Shown here: positions 1 through 11,240 of the stretch, one piece after another | Position numbering within the stretch: position 1 is the stretch's first letter | How the letters are laid out: every line of letters begins with the position of its first letter | Source: Molanna angustata | Lineage: Eukaryota; Arthropoda; Insecta; Trichoptera; Molannidae | Direction: 5' to 3' | Assembly: GCA_963576475.1 (NCBI GenBank) | Contig: OY754980.1 | Coordinates: forward strand, 26,119,486 to 26,183,485 | Length of the DNA: 64,000 nt | Made by a program: the position numbers and the translations under genes | The notes under the pieces: generated by a model | Told to the model about the DNA's origin: nothing | What the model saw: only the letters and a program-made list of their open reading frames with translations | Database searches by the model: none

Positions 1-1125
1 CTAAAGTAGTTCCATATAACACTCGTTTTTGGCTTCATTGTTTAGTATTTATATAAATTTATCACGTCAAAAATACTAAATACACCACTAATAATTTTTA
101 ATTCACTAGGCGACAACTTCAATTGGAGGCTCGAAACGCATCTGACACACAAATAATGACAAACAATTGAACAGTGAATCCGAGTGTGAGAGGATTCCCG
201 AGCGACAAGTAAAATCTTGTAAGTAGGTACGCGTTCTGCTTTGGCCGCGGTCGCTCGTTACGTTTCGATCTTCGTTATAACCTCCGAATCAAAATTTTCG
301 GAACCGAAGTCAGAGTCTGAGGTGTAAAATCAATCGGAAGTTCCGACCTTTCGGAGTCCGAGTCGAAGCTCCATAACATCCCTAATATGTATTTAGAAGA
401 ATATGCCGTAATAACCTTATTTAGATTCTATACTACATGACTGTAGACAGAGTCGTTTCAATACAATAAAGAAAAAAAAAACAAAAGAAATAAAAAAATA
501 TAAATAATAAATAAGGCAAAGTAAAAATTAGCAATATAAAAATACGAAGTAAATAATAATACTTGTGATATTATAATTATTATTTCTAACTGACGAGTCC
601 AAGTGTCCGGATAGATCTACGGGCAATATACTATAAGATGTATAAAAAGTGAATATAGCGTGTGAATCAAATAAAAATATACTATGAAAGCTATATTGCA
701 AACAATAATTTAATCATGTTAGTAGTAAGTACACGTGTCAATAAGTTGTAACGCGACGGAATCAACGAACGAAATGAATAAGCAATGATCAATGTCGATG
801 TTTTTTACTTTTTTCGTTGATGTATTGGCGATATATCGTTCATTAAAACATTGATGTTTATGGACGATACATGTATCGTTTGCATCCCTGCACCTATGAG
901 TATAATAGGTAATTTTACATTTAATCAGAAGTAAAATTTTTATAGCCCCGATTAATGTTTCGAAATTATTGTTTTTTAATTATTTTATGATGCAAGAATA
1001 TCATGTTGGAGTTTTCAAAACTTCATTTAGATATGCTATATTTCGATTATATAAAGACAAGAAAAAATAATTATATTATAAACTCGAGCACGCTATCTTA
1101 TCACAATTAAATATTTTAAACTTAC
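1..1125. other. Non-coding flank with transposon remnants
   Basis: AT-rich, with no coding exon I can support. Positions 200-380 are richer in CG and repeat the word TCCGA/TCGGA, like one end of a palindromic miniature transposon. Positions 785-895 contain several ATCGAT/GATATATCG words and end in TTTGCATCCCTGCA, also like a transposon terminus. The remaining exon(s) of the minus-strand PIGH-like gene should lie here or beyond the left edge, but I could not place them. Confidence 0.5.
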
Positions 1126-1617
1126 TCTATGTATCACTTCATTTATGATAATTCCATCAATATGTTCCCAATGGATAAAAACATTTTTCTCTAGTTTAAA
1201 GCCATATATTATAGTGTATTGTACACCAACTGAAGGAATCATTAATATTTTTTCTGAAATAAGTATTATAGAACATGAATTAAACTATTCAGAAGACCGG
1301 GATGAAAGTTGACATGAACCGCAAAACGATTTTTTGATAAACTAACCTGTCTGTACTTGGAATAATTCTCTATAAAATGGAATAGCCAATATTAATAAAA
1401 GAAACGAATAAAAATAAATTTTGCTTAAATTAAAAACGTTTAATATTATAACTAGCAGCGGCAACAAAATAAATATGAAAAAAATAAGATGATTCCGCGA
1501 TTTCTCTTTAAATTTAATGGTAAATTGGCATCCATCGAAACTCTTTCCGATCTTTGAATATGTTAAGATTAATGAACGCCCGTAAATATTTAGATATTCT
1601 TCATTATAACCATGCAT
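1126..1617 (-). CDS. PIGH: PIGH-like GPI-GlcNAc transferase subunit, first two coding exons
   Basis: PIG-H is a non-catalytic subunit of the ER-membrane complex that transfers N-acetylglucosamine to phosphatidylinositol, the first step of GPI-anchor synthesis. Exon 1 is 1347-1617 (start ATG at 1617; donor GTTAGT); exon 2 is 1126-1253 (acceptor TTTCAG, donor GTAAGT). The splice leaves an open frame of 133 residues. Residues 45-80 form two hydrophobic segments in a hairpin, as in the family. The exon 2 peptide includes EKILMIPSVGVQYTI and IDGIIINEVIH, which match the family's 'ESLLII..GIQ' and 'IVINEAI' blocks. The C-terminal exon, expected to begin around a V-Y-Y-L block, was not found. The call is from recalled family similarity. 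Confidence 0.72.
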
Positions 1618-1888
1618 TTTGGTTGGAAAATTATTTTAACGCTTTTGCAAATAATTTATCTAGTTTTCATAACAAAATTTATCAAAATATGTTTGACGTT
1701 TATTGACAGCTGACAATGTCCACAGAACACAATGACAATGTCTATGGTTTCACATATTCCTATTATATCTATGGAAATTCCACAAACAATCAATCTATAA
1801 AATAGTTTGCATAATTAAAAAATACGTAATACGTACCAAATTGTAAACACTTAACACAAATTAATTTATTTTAAGAATTCATTTTCTA

Positions 1889-2270
1889 TATAAAACATGT
1901 AGGTATGTATGTCAAGATAGGATATTGTAGAGGTCAGTATGTTTTTCCTACCCAGAATATGAAAAAAATATGATGGTTTATATCTATGTTTGTAGATTAA
2001 GTAGGTATCAAACTATTGAGTGAGATATTATGTAGTGTATACTGCCTTACAAATTGTATGAAACGATATTGTTACTAAATTCAATTTTTATAATGTACTA
2101 CTACAATGTTCACATTTTTTATACTTAGAAAATTAAATTTTGTAGTTGTGGTGTTTCGGCTTTTTCGATATTTTAAAAAACTTTGGAAATATAGGCAGTT
2201 AAGCACATAAATTTATCATAAAATAATATATTTTTCTTAATAAAAAAAAATTGTCTATATTTTTACCAAT
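1889..2270 (+). repeat. Dispersed repeat R1, partial copy
   Basis: Shares long stretches with copies at 19680-20680, 45602-46620 and 50690-51965 (minus): a block around TATGTCAAGATAGGATA, a 'pattgtatgaagcgatgt'-like block and the block GGTGTTTCGGCTTTTTCGATA. There is no coding potential and the class is unknown. It may be one decayed unit with the related piece at 2525-2780, split by the SINE at 2284. Confidence 0.6.
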
Positions 2271-2283
2271 TTCACCTTTCTAA

Positions 2284-2470
2284 TTCGATGGCAGAGCGGT
2301 TAGCGCTATTGGGTTAGTAATCCAGTGGTCGCGAGTTCGAATCCTGCCTCGACCGATTTCGTTCACCTATAGCACAAGCATTTATGCTTATTTTAGGGAA
2401 CGTAGGAAGATGTATATGTACTTGTTTAACAAGGACATATTCATTTTTTTTAGAAAAAAAAAAAATTACT
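2284..2470 (+). mobile_element. tRNA-derived SINE, complete with A-rich tail
   Basis: The head is tRNA-like: an A-box region (TGGCAGAGCGGTTAGCGC), an anticodon arm with loop TTAGTAA (AGT, threonine-like) and five pairs, then a B box (GAGTTCGAATCC). The 5' acceptor strand is missing, so this is not a functional tRNA gene. A unique body follows from 2355, then a 47-base 3' segment (2398-2444) and an A/T-rich tail. That segment is identical to the 3' end of the LINE copy at 52374-52420 on the minus strand. Related heads occur at 3860 and 29770. Confidence 0.8.
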
Positions 2471-2524
2471 ATTGCAGTTATGAGTGAAGATGGTATAAAA
2501 AATCACACTTAAACAAGGATAGCA

Positions 2525-2780
2525 ATATTTATTCCAACTGTCAATTTGTTCAAGAGAATTTATTTCTATAATATATCGATAAAGTATGAAGCCAAGATAC
2601 GCAAGATTTGTATGCAGGGTTTATATTTTTCATGGTTTTTCCAACTTTGATGTCAAGAAACACCAACTTAGAGGCTTCGCAGTATATAAAAATTGGCCTT
2701 CGAGAATTAAGCATGTCATCAAACAAACGAAAATCTTTTTTGATTCGGGAGAAACTGGATATCATTTGTGATATTGATGA
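2525..2780 (+). repeat. Dispersed repeat R1, terminal part
   Basis: Begins with CCAACTGTCAATTTGTTCAA, close to the outer end of the copy at 50690, and continues with the block TTTTTCCAACTTTGATGTCA and 'CACCAACTTAGAGGCTTCGC', both shared with 50800-50860. Short open frames here are chance. Confidence 0.55.
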
Positions 2781-3632
2781 CTGGATATCATTCGCAAATT
2801 ATAGCATAGATTGTTTAAAAAAACAATATAGGTACGACAGGCTCATATTAAAAAGCATTTTTTTTAACAGCAGCATTTTGTATTCTATCCAGAAATACTG
2901 AGGTGAATTTATTTCAAAAGTTTTTATTTATAATTACATTTTTGATTGTACTAAATGTTGATTTTATTGATAAATAAATATTTGTTGTTGAATGAATAAA
3001 CATAGGCATTTATGTCAAATAGGTAGATATATAGGCATTTCCTAATTAAAAAATACCTATTTGTGCCTTACTCTGATATAATAAGTGAATTTAATCTGAT
3101 ATAAGGAGTGAAGTTCGACTGTAGTTACAAAAATAAAACAAAAATGTAAGTAATCTATTTATTTACATATTACTCAGTTGGATAAATTATTAAAATTTCT
3201 ATTTACATTCCAAACATACAAAATATTCTTAGTAGTGAATATTTATCATCAATATTTAAAGAAATTATTATATTATGTAGACTATTGTAATTGTTAAATT
3301 GTAAAGTCAATGTTTCTACTTAAACATACTAAATTTTACAATATTTCTAAAGTAAATTATTTTAAATTGCCGTTACTGTGAATTTTGAATAAATAATTAT
3401 ATAAGTATTGAGAAATCTAATTCTTTTTTATAGTACTTAACTTTAAACTTGTGTAGGATTGACAAAGTATATTTTATAAACAAGTTGAGAAAATACATGT
3501 AATAAAATATGATATGAAATATTGAATTTAGTGTTTTTCTAATTTTTTAAAGTTTTTTTGGTCTACTTCCAATATAAAAAATATATTTAAATATTTATTC
3601 AAAAGTATATAACTTTAACCGGACTTTTGCCA
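2781..3632. other. AT-rich spacer
   Basis: No exon, RNA gene or clear repeat boundary seen. A possible ISCA2 polyadenylation signal on the minus strand (TTTATT on the plus strand) lies at 3594-3599, about 35 bases past the ISCA2 stop. Confidence 0.5.
3594..3599 (-). promoter_or_regulatory. Poly(A) signal of ISCA2
   Basis: AATAAA on the minus strand, 34 bases beyond the ISCA2 stop codon. Confidence 0.6.
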
Positions 3633-4369
3633 TTAATCAATTTTAATTGAAAAACTAGCACCACAGGAACAACCTTGTTCTGCTTTAGGATTTTTTGTTA
3701 CTCTAAAAGCAGATTTTATAAGCTCTTCATGATAGTCAATTGTCGATCCTTGTACATATTCTAGGGATGTTTCATCAATTATAACTTTGGCTCCATCTCT
3801 TTCAAAAATCCTGGAAAATATAACATTACAATTCTTTTGAAACTGCTACTAAAGATAGGTGGTGGCAGAACAGTTAGCACGCTGAGTTAATAATCCATTG
3901 ATTTTTGTTAGGTATTAAAATAGTAAATCTAGAAAACTGTACTTAGTTTGTCGGTGACTTCATAGTACTTTTTTTTTTAAAATAGATATTGAAAAATTAG
4001 TAAAATTTATGAAAACATACTTCTTCAGATTCAATTAAAAAAAAATAACTAGAATATTTGGGTTTCATCTTAAAATTAAGATATTTTTACAAAATAATTT
4101 ATATACTTATCGTCCGACGTTATGTTGTCATCTAATTCGAATTTGTATTGAAAACCTGAGCATCCTCCACCTTCTACTGACAAACGTAAGTGCGAGTTGG
4201 AATCACTGCATAAATGTTTTAATTTCTTTACACACGAATCGCTTAATGCCAATTCTTTTGTACTTTCAGCAGAATTTTCAAGAACAGATTTCGCTGTTGA
4301 GTAATATCGACTATTTACTAAGGATTTTCTGTTTAGAATGAGTAAATTTCTAAATAACAACTGCGACAT
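3633..4369 (-). CDS. ISCA2: Mitochondrial iron-sulfur cluster assembly protein ISCA2
   Basis: A-type carrier that acts in the mitochondrial matrix (with ISCA1 and IBA57 in known systems) to build [4Fe-4S] clusters. Exon 1 is 4107-4369 and exon 2 is 3633-3810; the intron is 3811-4106 (GTATAT..TTCCAG). The spliced protein is 146 residues, usual for the family. Residues 1-27 ([20 protein letters not shown] start) are basic and hydroxylated, a typical mitochondrial presequence. The core holds [15 protein letters not shown] with the first conserved cysteine, and the C terminus holds [11 protein letters not shown] with the CxC pair. An upstream in-frame ATG at 4435 exists, but the ATG at 4369 gives the better presequence. 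The intron carries a SINE head fragment. Divergent from POLR1F. Confidence 0.95.
3860..3905 (+). mobile_element. SINE head fragment in ISCA2 intron
   Basis: The string GGTGGCAGAACAGTTAGCAC followed by an anticodon-arm-like TTAATAATCCA resembles the tRNA-like head at 2284. No B box or tail remains. Confidence 0.5.
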
Positions 4370-4562
4370 TTTATTTATAATTTTGACATCTGTCAAATAG
4401 AAACTGTGTTGCTTGTTGCAATTTTTTTTCCACAAATAGGTTCATTCAAATGTTGTCAGTTGTCAATTTTATTTCATATTTCATAACCTCAATGTCCTCA
4501 ATTCCTTAAATGTCATTCAATGTGGTTTTTTTTGTAATTTAATCTGTAAATTTTATTGAAAA
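4370..4562. promoter_or_regulatory. Shared divergent promoter region of ISCA2 and POLR1F
   Basis: Only 193 bases separate the two start codons. The region has no clear TATA box but repeats TGTCA/TGACA words (for example CATCTGTCAAATAG, TGTTGTCAGTTGTCAA, AATGTCATTCAATG). Both 5' UTRs and the promoters must lie here unless there is an upstream non-coding exon. That it is bidirectional is inference from spacing. Confidence 0.6.
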
Positions 4563-7500
4563 ATGACAGGGATTATTCAATTTAAACTTAAGGAACTGAC
4601 TAATCTAGTTGAAGATAAAAATTCTTGTGTTATAAAGGAGACAATTACCCAAAACATAACTTTTCAACCATGGTGTCTAGCAAATATTAAAGATTCAATA
4701 GTGAAGATTATGAACTATAAAATTGGAAAGTTTGATAAACAGTAAGTAAATAAAACAAATTGTTGAATTAACCATTCTGCTATTTTTATCTTTATTTTCT
4801 TGAATCTACAGGTATCCATATTCTCATCAATGAGATGTATAACCAGGAATCTTGACAATTTCTTGGACTACAATGTTAAAGACCCTAATTTATATTCATT
4901 AAAGTTTTTCAATATTAATGCAGAGGCATTTCTTATGTGGGCATTTTTTCAAGTTGATAAATTACCATAAGACACCTATCATATGGACAGTTTGTTTTAT
5001 CAACAATATGCAAGTTAAATTATTATAGCCGGTAAAGCCAATTTACTGCTTCTAATGATATTCTTTATTTGTTACCAAAACAAAATTTTGATATAACTAC
5101 AGTCTCTTTATTTTCAGAGTTAACATTATTTGTCAATATACAATACCATATTATGGTATTGTATCCTTAGTTGTTTTCAAAAATCATTTTGTTCAAATGT
5201 ATAATATATTATGGCCACGTTAGTAAGGGCCCGTGACCCATACACATTAATTAAAATATGACTTTAAGAGAAAGATGTTATTGGTGAATGTCTGTTTTAT
5301 ATTGTAAATTGTAATAACCTTTTTAGACTTAATGGAATTATACTAAGCTACAAAAATGTTAAAATCCTCGATGATGTGTACGCTATAAGGAACGACAGTT
5401 CGGAACTCTCATCAGATATACAGGCAGATTTCTACGTCTTTCAGCCGCATGTCGGAGCGACACTTCGTGGAGTCATTAACAAAAAATGTGTGACCCATCT
5501 CTCTCTTCTGGTACACAAAGTGTTTAACGTTGTCATACCGAATCCCAATGTTAAACCTGAAAGCAGATGGGTCGGATCACAGCTAGTTCTGGGACAGGAG
5601 GTCTTGTTCACGATTGCTGTACTTGACTTGTACGGCGCTCTGCCATATATTCGTGGAAGTCTCGATGAAGAGTAAGCTCAAATTGTATTACATTATTATT
5701 TAAAAAGTAACTTTGAATATATAGAAATACTTTGTAATATTTCAACCTTGATAGTGTCTTAAGAGAAAAGTGTTTCCAAAATATTGTTTATTAAAGTATT
5801 GTGTGAAGCAAAAGAAATTGGTCTTTTACAATACAAATGATTTGAAGAAATATATTTTTATTCTACATGATCAACTTACATCCAGTGGAATGCGATATGA
5901 TTGAAGATTAGTAAGATATATGAACATACAAGTTTTCATGCAAGTTTAAAAAATAAAAAGCATTACTACGTTTTATGTTATTTATTTTTAATTTAAAAAT
6001 GAACTTCTATGAAAAATTTTAAGAATTTTAATTAATATTTATTATTAGTAGAGATCTGAACTATTTGCGTTTGCGATAAACATCATTTTATTTGCAATTT
6101 TTTGCATTTTTCGCGAAACGTGATATTTCACTTTTTTGATAAATAACAATGATATTTGTCTCATTTATATTTTACATTACAATTGTAATATAGTAGTTGT
6201 TCATATACAGCAACACTACTTCAGTTCTTGATACTAAGGCGACGTCCTACGTAGGCGATTCAAAGCGAATGTGAAGCGGCGCGGCGCGAAAATAATAAAC
6301 AGTCGGTAACTATGGAAGTGTCCTATGTTACCGACCGCGAGCATTTTTCGATGCGGCGCGGCGCGATGCGAAGCGAATGCGATCAGTTGGTTTGATATTT
6401 TCGCACGAATTGAAAGCGTTGCCATTGTTTTTTGACATGTCAGAAATTTTTAATTTCTGTCCATGAACGTCCCATATTATGGGACAAAAAATTATTATTA
6501 TCGAACCGCGAATTTTAGGATTTGGCAAAAATAAATGGGACTACAAGTAAACACATTTATTTATTATTGCTATTTTACAATAGGATGTTGTTCAAAACAC
6601 ACAAAGTTTTCTCTCGCTTGCACGAATGTTAAATTTTGATATGTTTCCCGGAAAGATGTAAATTCAGTCTCATTTATTTATTCAAGATCACGTAATTCTT
6701 CATACAAATTGTGATATCCCCCATAAATATGCCTCTCACAGTACACAATATTAGTTTCTCTTCTCTGCCGTACATACTTCTTGAGTATTTTATATACGTA
6801 CATCCATGACAGTAGCTGGCGGCAGAGGGAACGATTCGCGCACACGTAGGACAGAGCCATCGCGTCGCACCGCAGCGCATCGCATTGAATTCGCTTGTAT
6901 CCGAACCGCATCGCTTCGCAATTGCGTTCGCTTTGAATCGCCTACGTAGGACATAGCGTAAGTCTGGTTTTCAATTCCTGTTGGAATGCTATGTTATTCA
7001 TAGTTTTTAGTTATGCCTGATGCTTTTATTTCTAAAAATAAAAATAAACAACAGAATAGAGTGTAAATCAATTCATGCAACACAATATGGTAACATATTA
7101 AAATTGCACTTAACTTCTAACTTCTAAAATATTAGTTTTCGATTATGTTTGTTGGATTTGTTTCAATTGCCAGTATTTTCTTTTTTTATTTCTAAAAATG
7201 TGTTTTGGTATGTTTGAATAGTCTATATTGCTCATTTTTCAATTTATTTTCATGTATTTCCTTTTGTTTTATTTGAATATGTATTTAGATATGCTTACTC
7301 ATTTGTATATTTCTCATTTTCTTATAACTTTCAAACTTTTTTAATGTTTATTTGATTTTTTATTCATGTTGATTTGATTTAATTACTCTGTTGTTGACTT
7401 TGTTTAATTGCTTTTTTTTGATATTCTTTATTTTTTTTTTATAAGTGATTTCCCTCATCAAGCACAAGATTGTAATCTTTTTGATGAGGCACTGCAAAGA

Positions 7501-8971
7501 AAAATTTGTAAAAATATTATAACCTGTGAATTATCTCTTGATTTGTTATTGTAAAATTATTATGTTAAATAAATAAATAAAATAAATAAATATTGCATTA
7601 TGATATTATTTATGTGTATGTAAATTACAAAATACATCTCTTTAAATTACTAATATTAGAAAAATTACAGTTCTGTTATACTAACATACGTACTGTTACC
7701 CACATTCATTGTTGGACATAGGCCTCTTTTAAACTTTTACATTTTTCTTCTTCTATAGTTTTGTCATATTTTTATTTTAGTAACATAGCTGTTGAAATCT
7801 ATACTATTATTTTGATTGTTAGCATGACTGTCATTCACGGTTCTTCAACTGTTTTTTAGCACCAATATATTTTTTTGTTTAACAACATGAAAATTTTTGA
7901 AATCTATTTTCTTATATTTGTAGGAGCTTGCCAAAGATGTTGGAAGATGCAGAGAATATTAGATCACTTACTCAGAATAATAATGAATCAACTTCTCATG
8001 ATACAAATTCAAAAGCTATTAAAAAGATTGATAAACATAAGCATAAGCAAGATGTGTCACCAGATAAAAGTAATATGGACAATGTGGACAAAGGTGAAAC
8101 AAGCATTAAGAAAAAAGCAAAGAAATATAATACATGTTCTGACAGTGACATTGTTTCAGATGTCGATGACAGTGTTTTGAAAGAGCAAGAAAGCTTAGTA
8201 AAAAAAGTTATGGCACACGACAAAAAGAAACGTAGAATTGATACTTCATCCTCTAAAGATTATCCTCAGTCCATTTCCCCGTTAAATAAATCATATAATA
8301 AATTCATAGATCAGAGTAAGTCTTTTAATATTTCTGAATTGACTATGTTGAAAAAAGATGATAGTGTTCATTTAAAAAAAATTAAAAAGTCATTGTTTTC
8401 TACGTCGACACCAATATTAATAAAAAAAAAGATGAATTACATTGGGAATACAAGTATACCAAAATTAAATGGTGAAGATGAACGTGAAGCAAACTTTGCT
8501 AATAATAATTCTTTAGAAAATAATAGTGAATTTACTGACGGTTCCTCGAGAATTTGTGAAATTGAAGATAATGGTAAAATTAAAAAGAAAAAATCTAAAA
8601 AGTCAGAAAAGTTACATGATCAAGAATCCAGTCATTGCGAAGAAAGTGACTCATTAGACGTTGGAAATAAGGTTAAAGACAAAAAGCATAAACAATCCTC
8701 TGTAAATATTAGTAAAAGTACAAAAAAATTATCTCCAGAAGAATTCACTAAACAGATTTTATCTAAAATCAATAAAGAGAGTTTTTATAGCAAAAAATCT
8801 GTGGATGAATCAAACCTAACAACACTTAGTAGTGGTGTATCACCGGAAGCCGATAATAATCGTAAAAGAAAACGGTCAAAAAGCACAAATATTATGTCTG
8901 AACAAATTGAATCTGATCTCGAAATATCAAACCCGAGTCCACACAGAAAAAAAAAGAAGAAATATGAATGA
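4563..8971 (+). CDS. POLR1F: RNA polymerase I subunit RPA43
   Basis: RPA43 is the Pol I stalk subunit (with RPA14 in yeast) that contacts initiation factor Rrn3/TIF-IA in the nucleolus. Exons are 4563-4741, 5327-5671 and 7924-8971; all borders are GT..AG and the join is in frame, 523 residues. Residues about 20-95 form the N-terminal tip-like domain; residues about 95-172 form the S1/OB-type domain (FYVFQPHVGATLRGVINK, then a VFNVVIPNP block and LGQEVLFTI..LD). Exon 3 is a low-complexity tail very rich in K, S, D and N with repeated KKKK/KSKK clusters, ending RKKKKKYE, as in vertebrate RPA43 but longer. The tail is probably a disordered nucleolar-retention region (inference). Intron 2 holds a palindromic transposon. 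Confidence 0.87.
6238..6958. mobile_element. PIF/Harbinger-like non-autonomous element in POLR1F intron 2
   Basis: Ends are inverted repeats of about 30 bases: the left reads GTCCTACGTAGGCGATTC from 6244 and the right reads GAATCGCCTACGTAGGAC. Both sides are flanked by TAA (6235-6237 and 6959-6961), the target duplication typical of PIF/Harbinger. The interior is rich in GCGGCGCGGCGCG-type words on the left and matching GCGAAGCGAT-type words on the right. No transposase frame; length 721 bases. Confidence 0.65.
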
Positions 8972-9223
8972 GGTTCGTATATCAGAATATTATTATAGTA
9001 CACCATTAGTTAGTTGAAAGTGCAAAATATATCCAATTCTTGTTCTTTTTTTGACACATTAAATCATTTTCATTTATGACAATTCATTGTTGTTGATAGT
9101 ATATCTTATCACATATGTACCCAGGTGGAGTACAATTTAAAAATTTGAATGGTAGACGACACTGTATAATGTAACTGTATTTCTCATTAATATTTATTAT
9201 TTGTGTTCATAACGTGATACTCT

Positions 9224-9229
9224 AATAAA
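9224..9229 (+). promoter_or_regulatory. Candidate poly(A) signal of POLR1F
   Basis: AATAAA about 250 bases after the stop codon, the first perfect copy in the expected 3' UTR. Confidence 0.45.
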
Positions 9230-9944
9230 CATACATCAAAATGTCAATTGAAAATATTTTCATTGCTCATCTCTCAGAGTATACTCAGTATTCAGAAAAA
9301 GTATATAAACAAATTTTTAAGTTAAAGTATAGTATTTTAATTTTTTTTTGAGTATATTTCAATATCTGTACACAATTTGTAAGTACATTTTCATTGTATT
9401 TGTTCCAATTCTGTATTATAGTTATAAAAGACTTAATATTTCTAAGGTAGAAGCGTTTACATTGAGATAATACATTTTAAAAGATTATTAAAATTAGGTA
9501 CATAATTTATTTCCACTCTGTGTAATTAAAAGAACAGAGTGGAAATAAACAAAGTTGCTTTTATTTTAATATTTCTTTTTTAATAATTTGTAAAACATTG
9601 TTATTTTTTTATCCTGGCATATTAACAGTGGAAATAAGGGAAATGACATAATTTATTTTATTGAATATTGGATTAATATTTCTTGAAATGTTTTAGGCTA
9701 AAATAAAAAAATGATTGGGACCTCAATCAATTCCAATAATAAGGCAGATAGATTGCTCAGATGATAATTTGATATTACCGTTGAAATTCATGCTCATTTG
9801 GACGAAAATTGGAAGAATTGACAATGAAGCATATACATATTAATTTAATAATAAAAAAACAAGAAATTCAATAATCAACATATAATATCGGACTATTCAT
9901 CACTCGTTTAATCAGAATATACATTTAGACATAACTATGTAGCA
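9230..9944. other. AT-rich spacer with one hairpin
   Basis: No exon seen. Contains a perfect 16-base inverted repeat, 9506-9521 (TTTATTTCCACTCTGT) and 9534-9549, with a 12-base loop. Confidence 0.5.
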
Positions 9945-10160
9945 AAAACAACATCAGGCATCCAGGTCTGCTTGTTACTATCGCCGAAAGAATGACAGAG
10001 GGTAGAAACTATAGAAGTCGCCCTAGAAACAGTTATATGGACCAGGTGATCAGTGATCTGCACTGTAGCAGCTACCAAGAGGTGAAGAGGCTGGCGGACA
10101 ACAGAGATAATGTTAAGAGATGCAGTGCTTGGTGTAAACCAACATTAGGATTGTAGCCAT
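9945..10160 (+). mobile_element. LINE fragment, C-terminal reverse transcriptase
   Basis: Reads GRNYRSRPRNSYMDQVISDL followed by SYQEVKRLADNRD, the 'GRP..W.DQI..D......A.DR..WR' ending usual for LINE proteins. Truncated on both sides and not intact. Confidence 0.6.
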
Positions 10161-10254
10161 GAAGAAGTACTAGCTAAAATAATAATCAAAATTTAACTAT
10201 TGAATATGAATTAATTGATGCGATAAACATAAAACTGATAACTCCAGCCAGAAA

Positions 10255-10395
10255 GCCTGATAACTCCAGTCAAGAAACAAAAGGACTTGGGCATTACTAT
10301 CTTGGAGGATTTGAAATGGTGTGAACATATCACAATGGTTGTTAAGAGAGCCAATTCTACTCTTTATCTTATCAAGAAATCATTTCACCACCTAA
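10255..10395 (+). mobile_element. CR1-like LINE reverse transcriptase, left part
   Basis: The frame reads KDLGITILEDLKWCEHITMV and then VKRANSTLYLIKKSFHHLS, a block typical of CR1/Jockey-type reverse transcriptases. It is cut at 10395 by the Harbinger-like element and resumes at 15550. Confidence 0.75.
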
Positions 10396-10673
10396 GGCTG
10401 GGGTGTTTCAACAAAAGTATAAGTTATAGTATAGTTAAAAGTCTACGTTTTAGTAAAAATGGGTAGTTTCATCTCTGGTATAGTTAAATCAAAAGTATAA
10501 ATGTCTTACTTTAGTTGAAATTTATACTGTAGATTTTCGGCCGCTATAAGTATAATCGAAGGTATAGTAAGCTGCCATCTTGAAATTTTGACAGATGACA
10601 TTTCTACGATTACTTCGTGTTTTGCATCATTAATTTGAATATTACAAGTTATATTTGTGATTGTAGCAGTTAA

Positions 10674-10856
10674 TCTGATTATGAACTGATTAGGGAATAT
10701 GCTTTGGTGCGAAAACCTAAATTATTTCGGCCTAGATTGGATAATTTGGCTTGGGAAGACAAGATCTTTTTTGGACAATGCGACATGTCAAAAGGCACGG
10801 CATTTTGGCTTGTCGATTTGATAGATGATATTCGTACCATGTTCCTAACAAAGTAA
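10674..10856 (+). pseudogene. Possible N-terminal remnant of Harbinger-type transposase
   Basis: An open stretch of about 60 codons between stops, 280 bases inside the left end. It contains ALVRKPKLFRPRLDNLAW and DKIFFGQCDMSKGTAFWLVD; the pattern 'F......MSK.TF..L..L' resembles the start of Harbinger nucleases. No DDE catalytic region follows, since LINE sequence begins at 10860. The evidence is weak. Confidence 0.35.
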
Positions 10857-10859
10857 GCA

Positions 10860-11240
10860 GACAAGTTTGACAAATCTTTCTATCCTGGCACGCATCCAAT
10901 ACCTTATCTGCATTCATGGATTGTATCATACTTGTTGAGCTTCTACCATTTTTCCAGTACATCGTTCACATTGTCTAGTCAAACCAAGAGTCAAACATTT
11001 CTCGACGACTCCACCTTTCATATCTTTATTCATTCACCCCATTTGGCCAAATTATCTCGTGGTGTTAATTTCCATTATATCGATGATAATACTGTATATT
11101 TCCTTTGTCATACATACATTATTTCTTAATGTCTACGTTTCTTAACCTGTCGTGTTACATATGCTTTTCAGCTATCTCATTTCAACTTCATTTATTTTGC
11201 TTTCGTGCGTCTTCTGCCTCGTCTAAGTCTCACTTACCTA
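10860..11240 (-). mobile_element. LINE family A fragment (reverse transcriptase C-terminus)
   Basis: The minus strand has DACQDRK-like and MNADKV words, then a degenerate 'FGHMGR' region near 11040 and the 'SETW..QK.HESR' region near 11200, in the same order as the better copy at 52349-53060. Many stops and frameshifts. Interrupted at 11241 by a younger LINE. Confidence 0.7.

Noticed and set aside
2284..2357. Functional threonine tRNA gene
   Set aside because: The anticodon arm is good but the 5' acceptor strand is missing and the T stem has mismatches; a SINE body and tail follow.
4076..4106. Continuation of ISCA2 exon 1 to the stop at 4076
   Set aside because: The conserved C-terminal GCSCG block lies in the next exon and joins in frame from a donor at 4106, so the read-through is intron.
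5376..5675. POLR1F starting at the internal ATG at 5376
   Set aside because: The exon is open upstream to a proper acceptor at 5326 and joins in frame to the exon starting at 4563.
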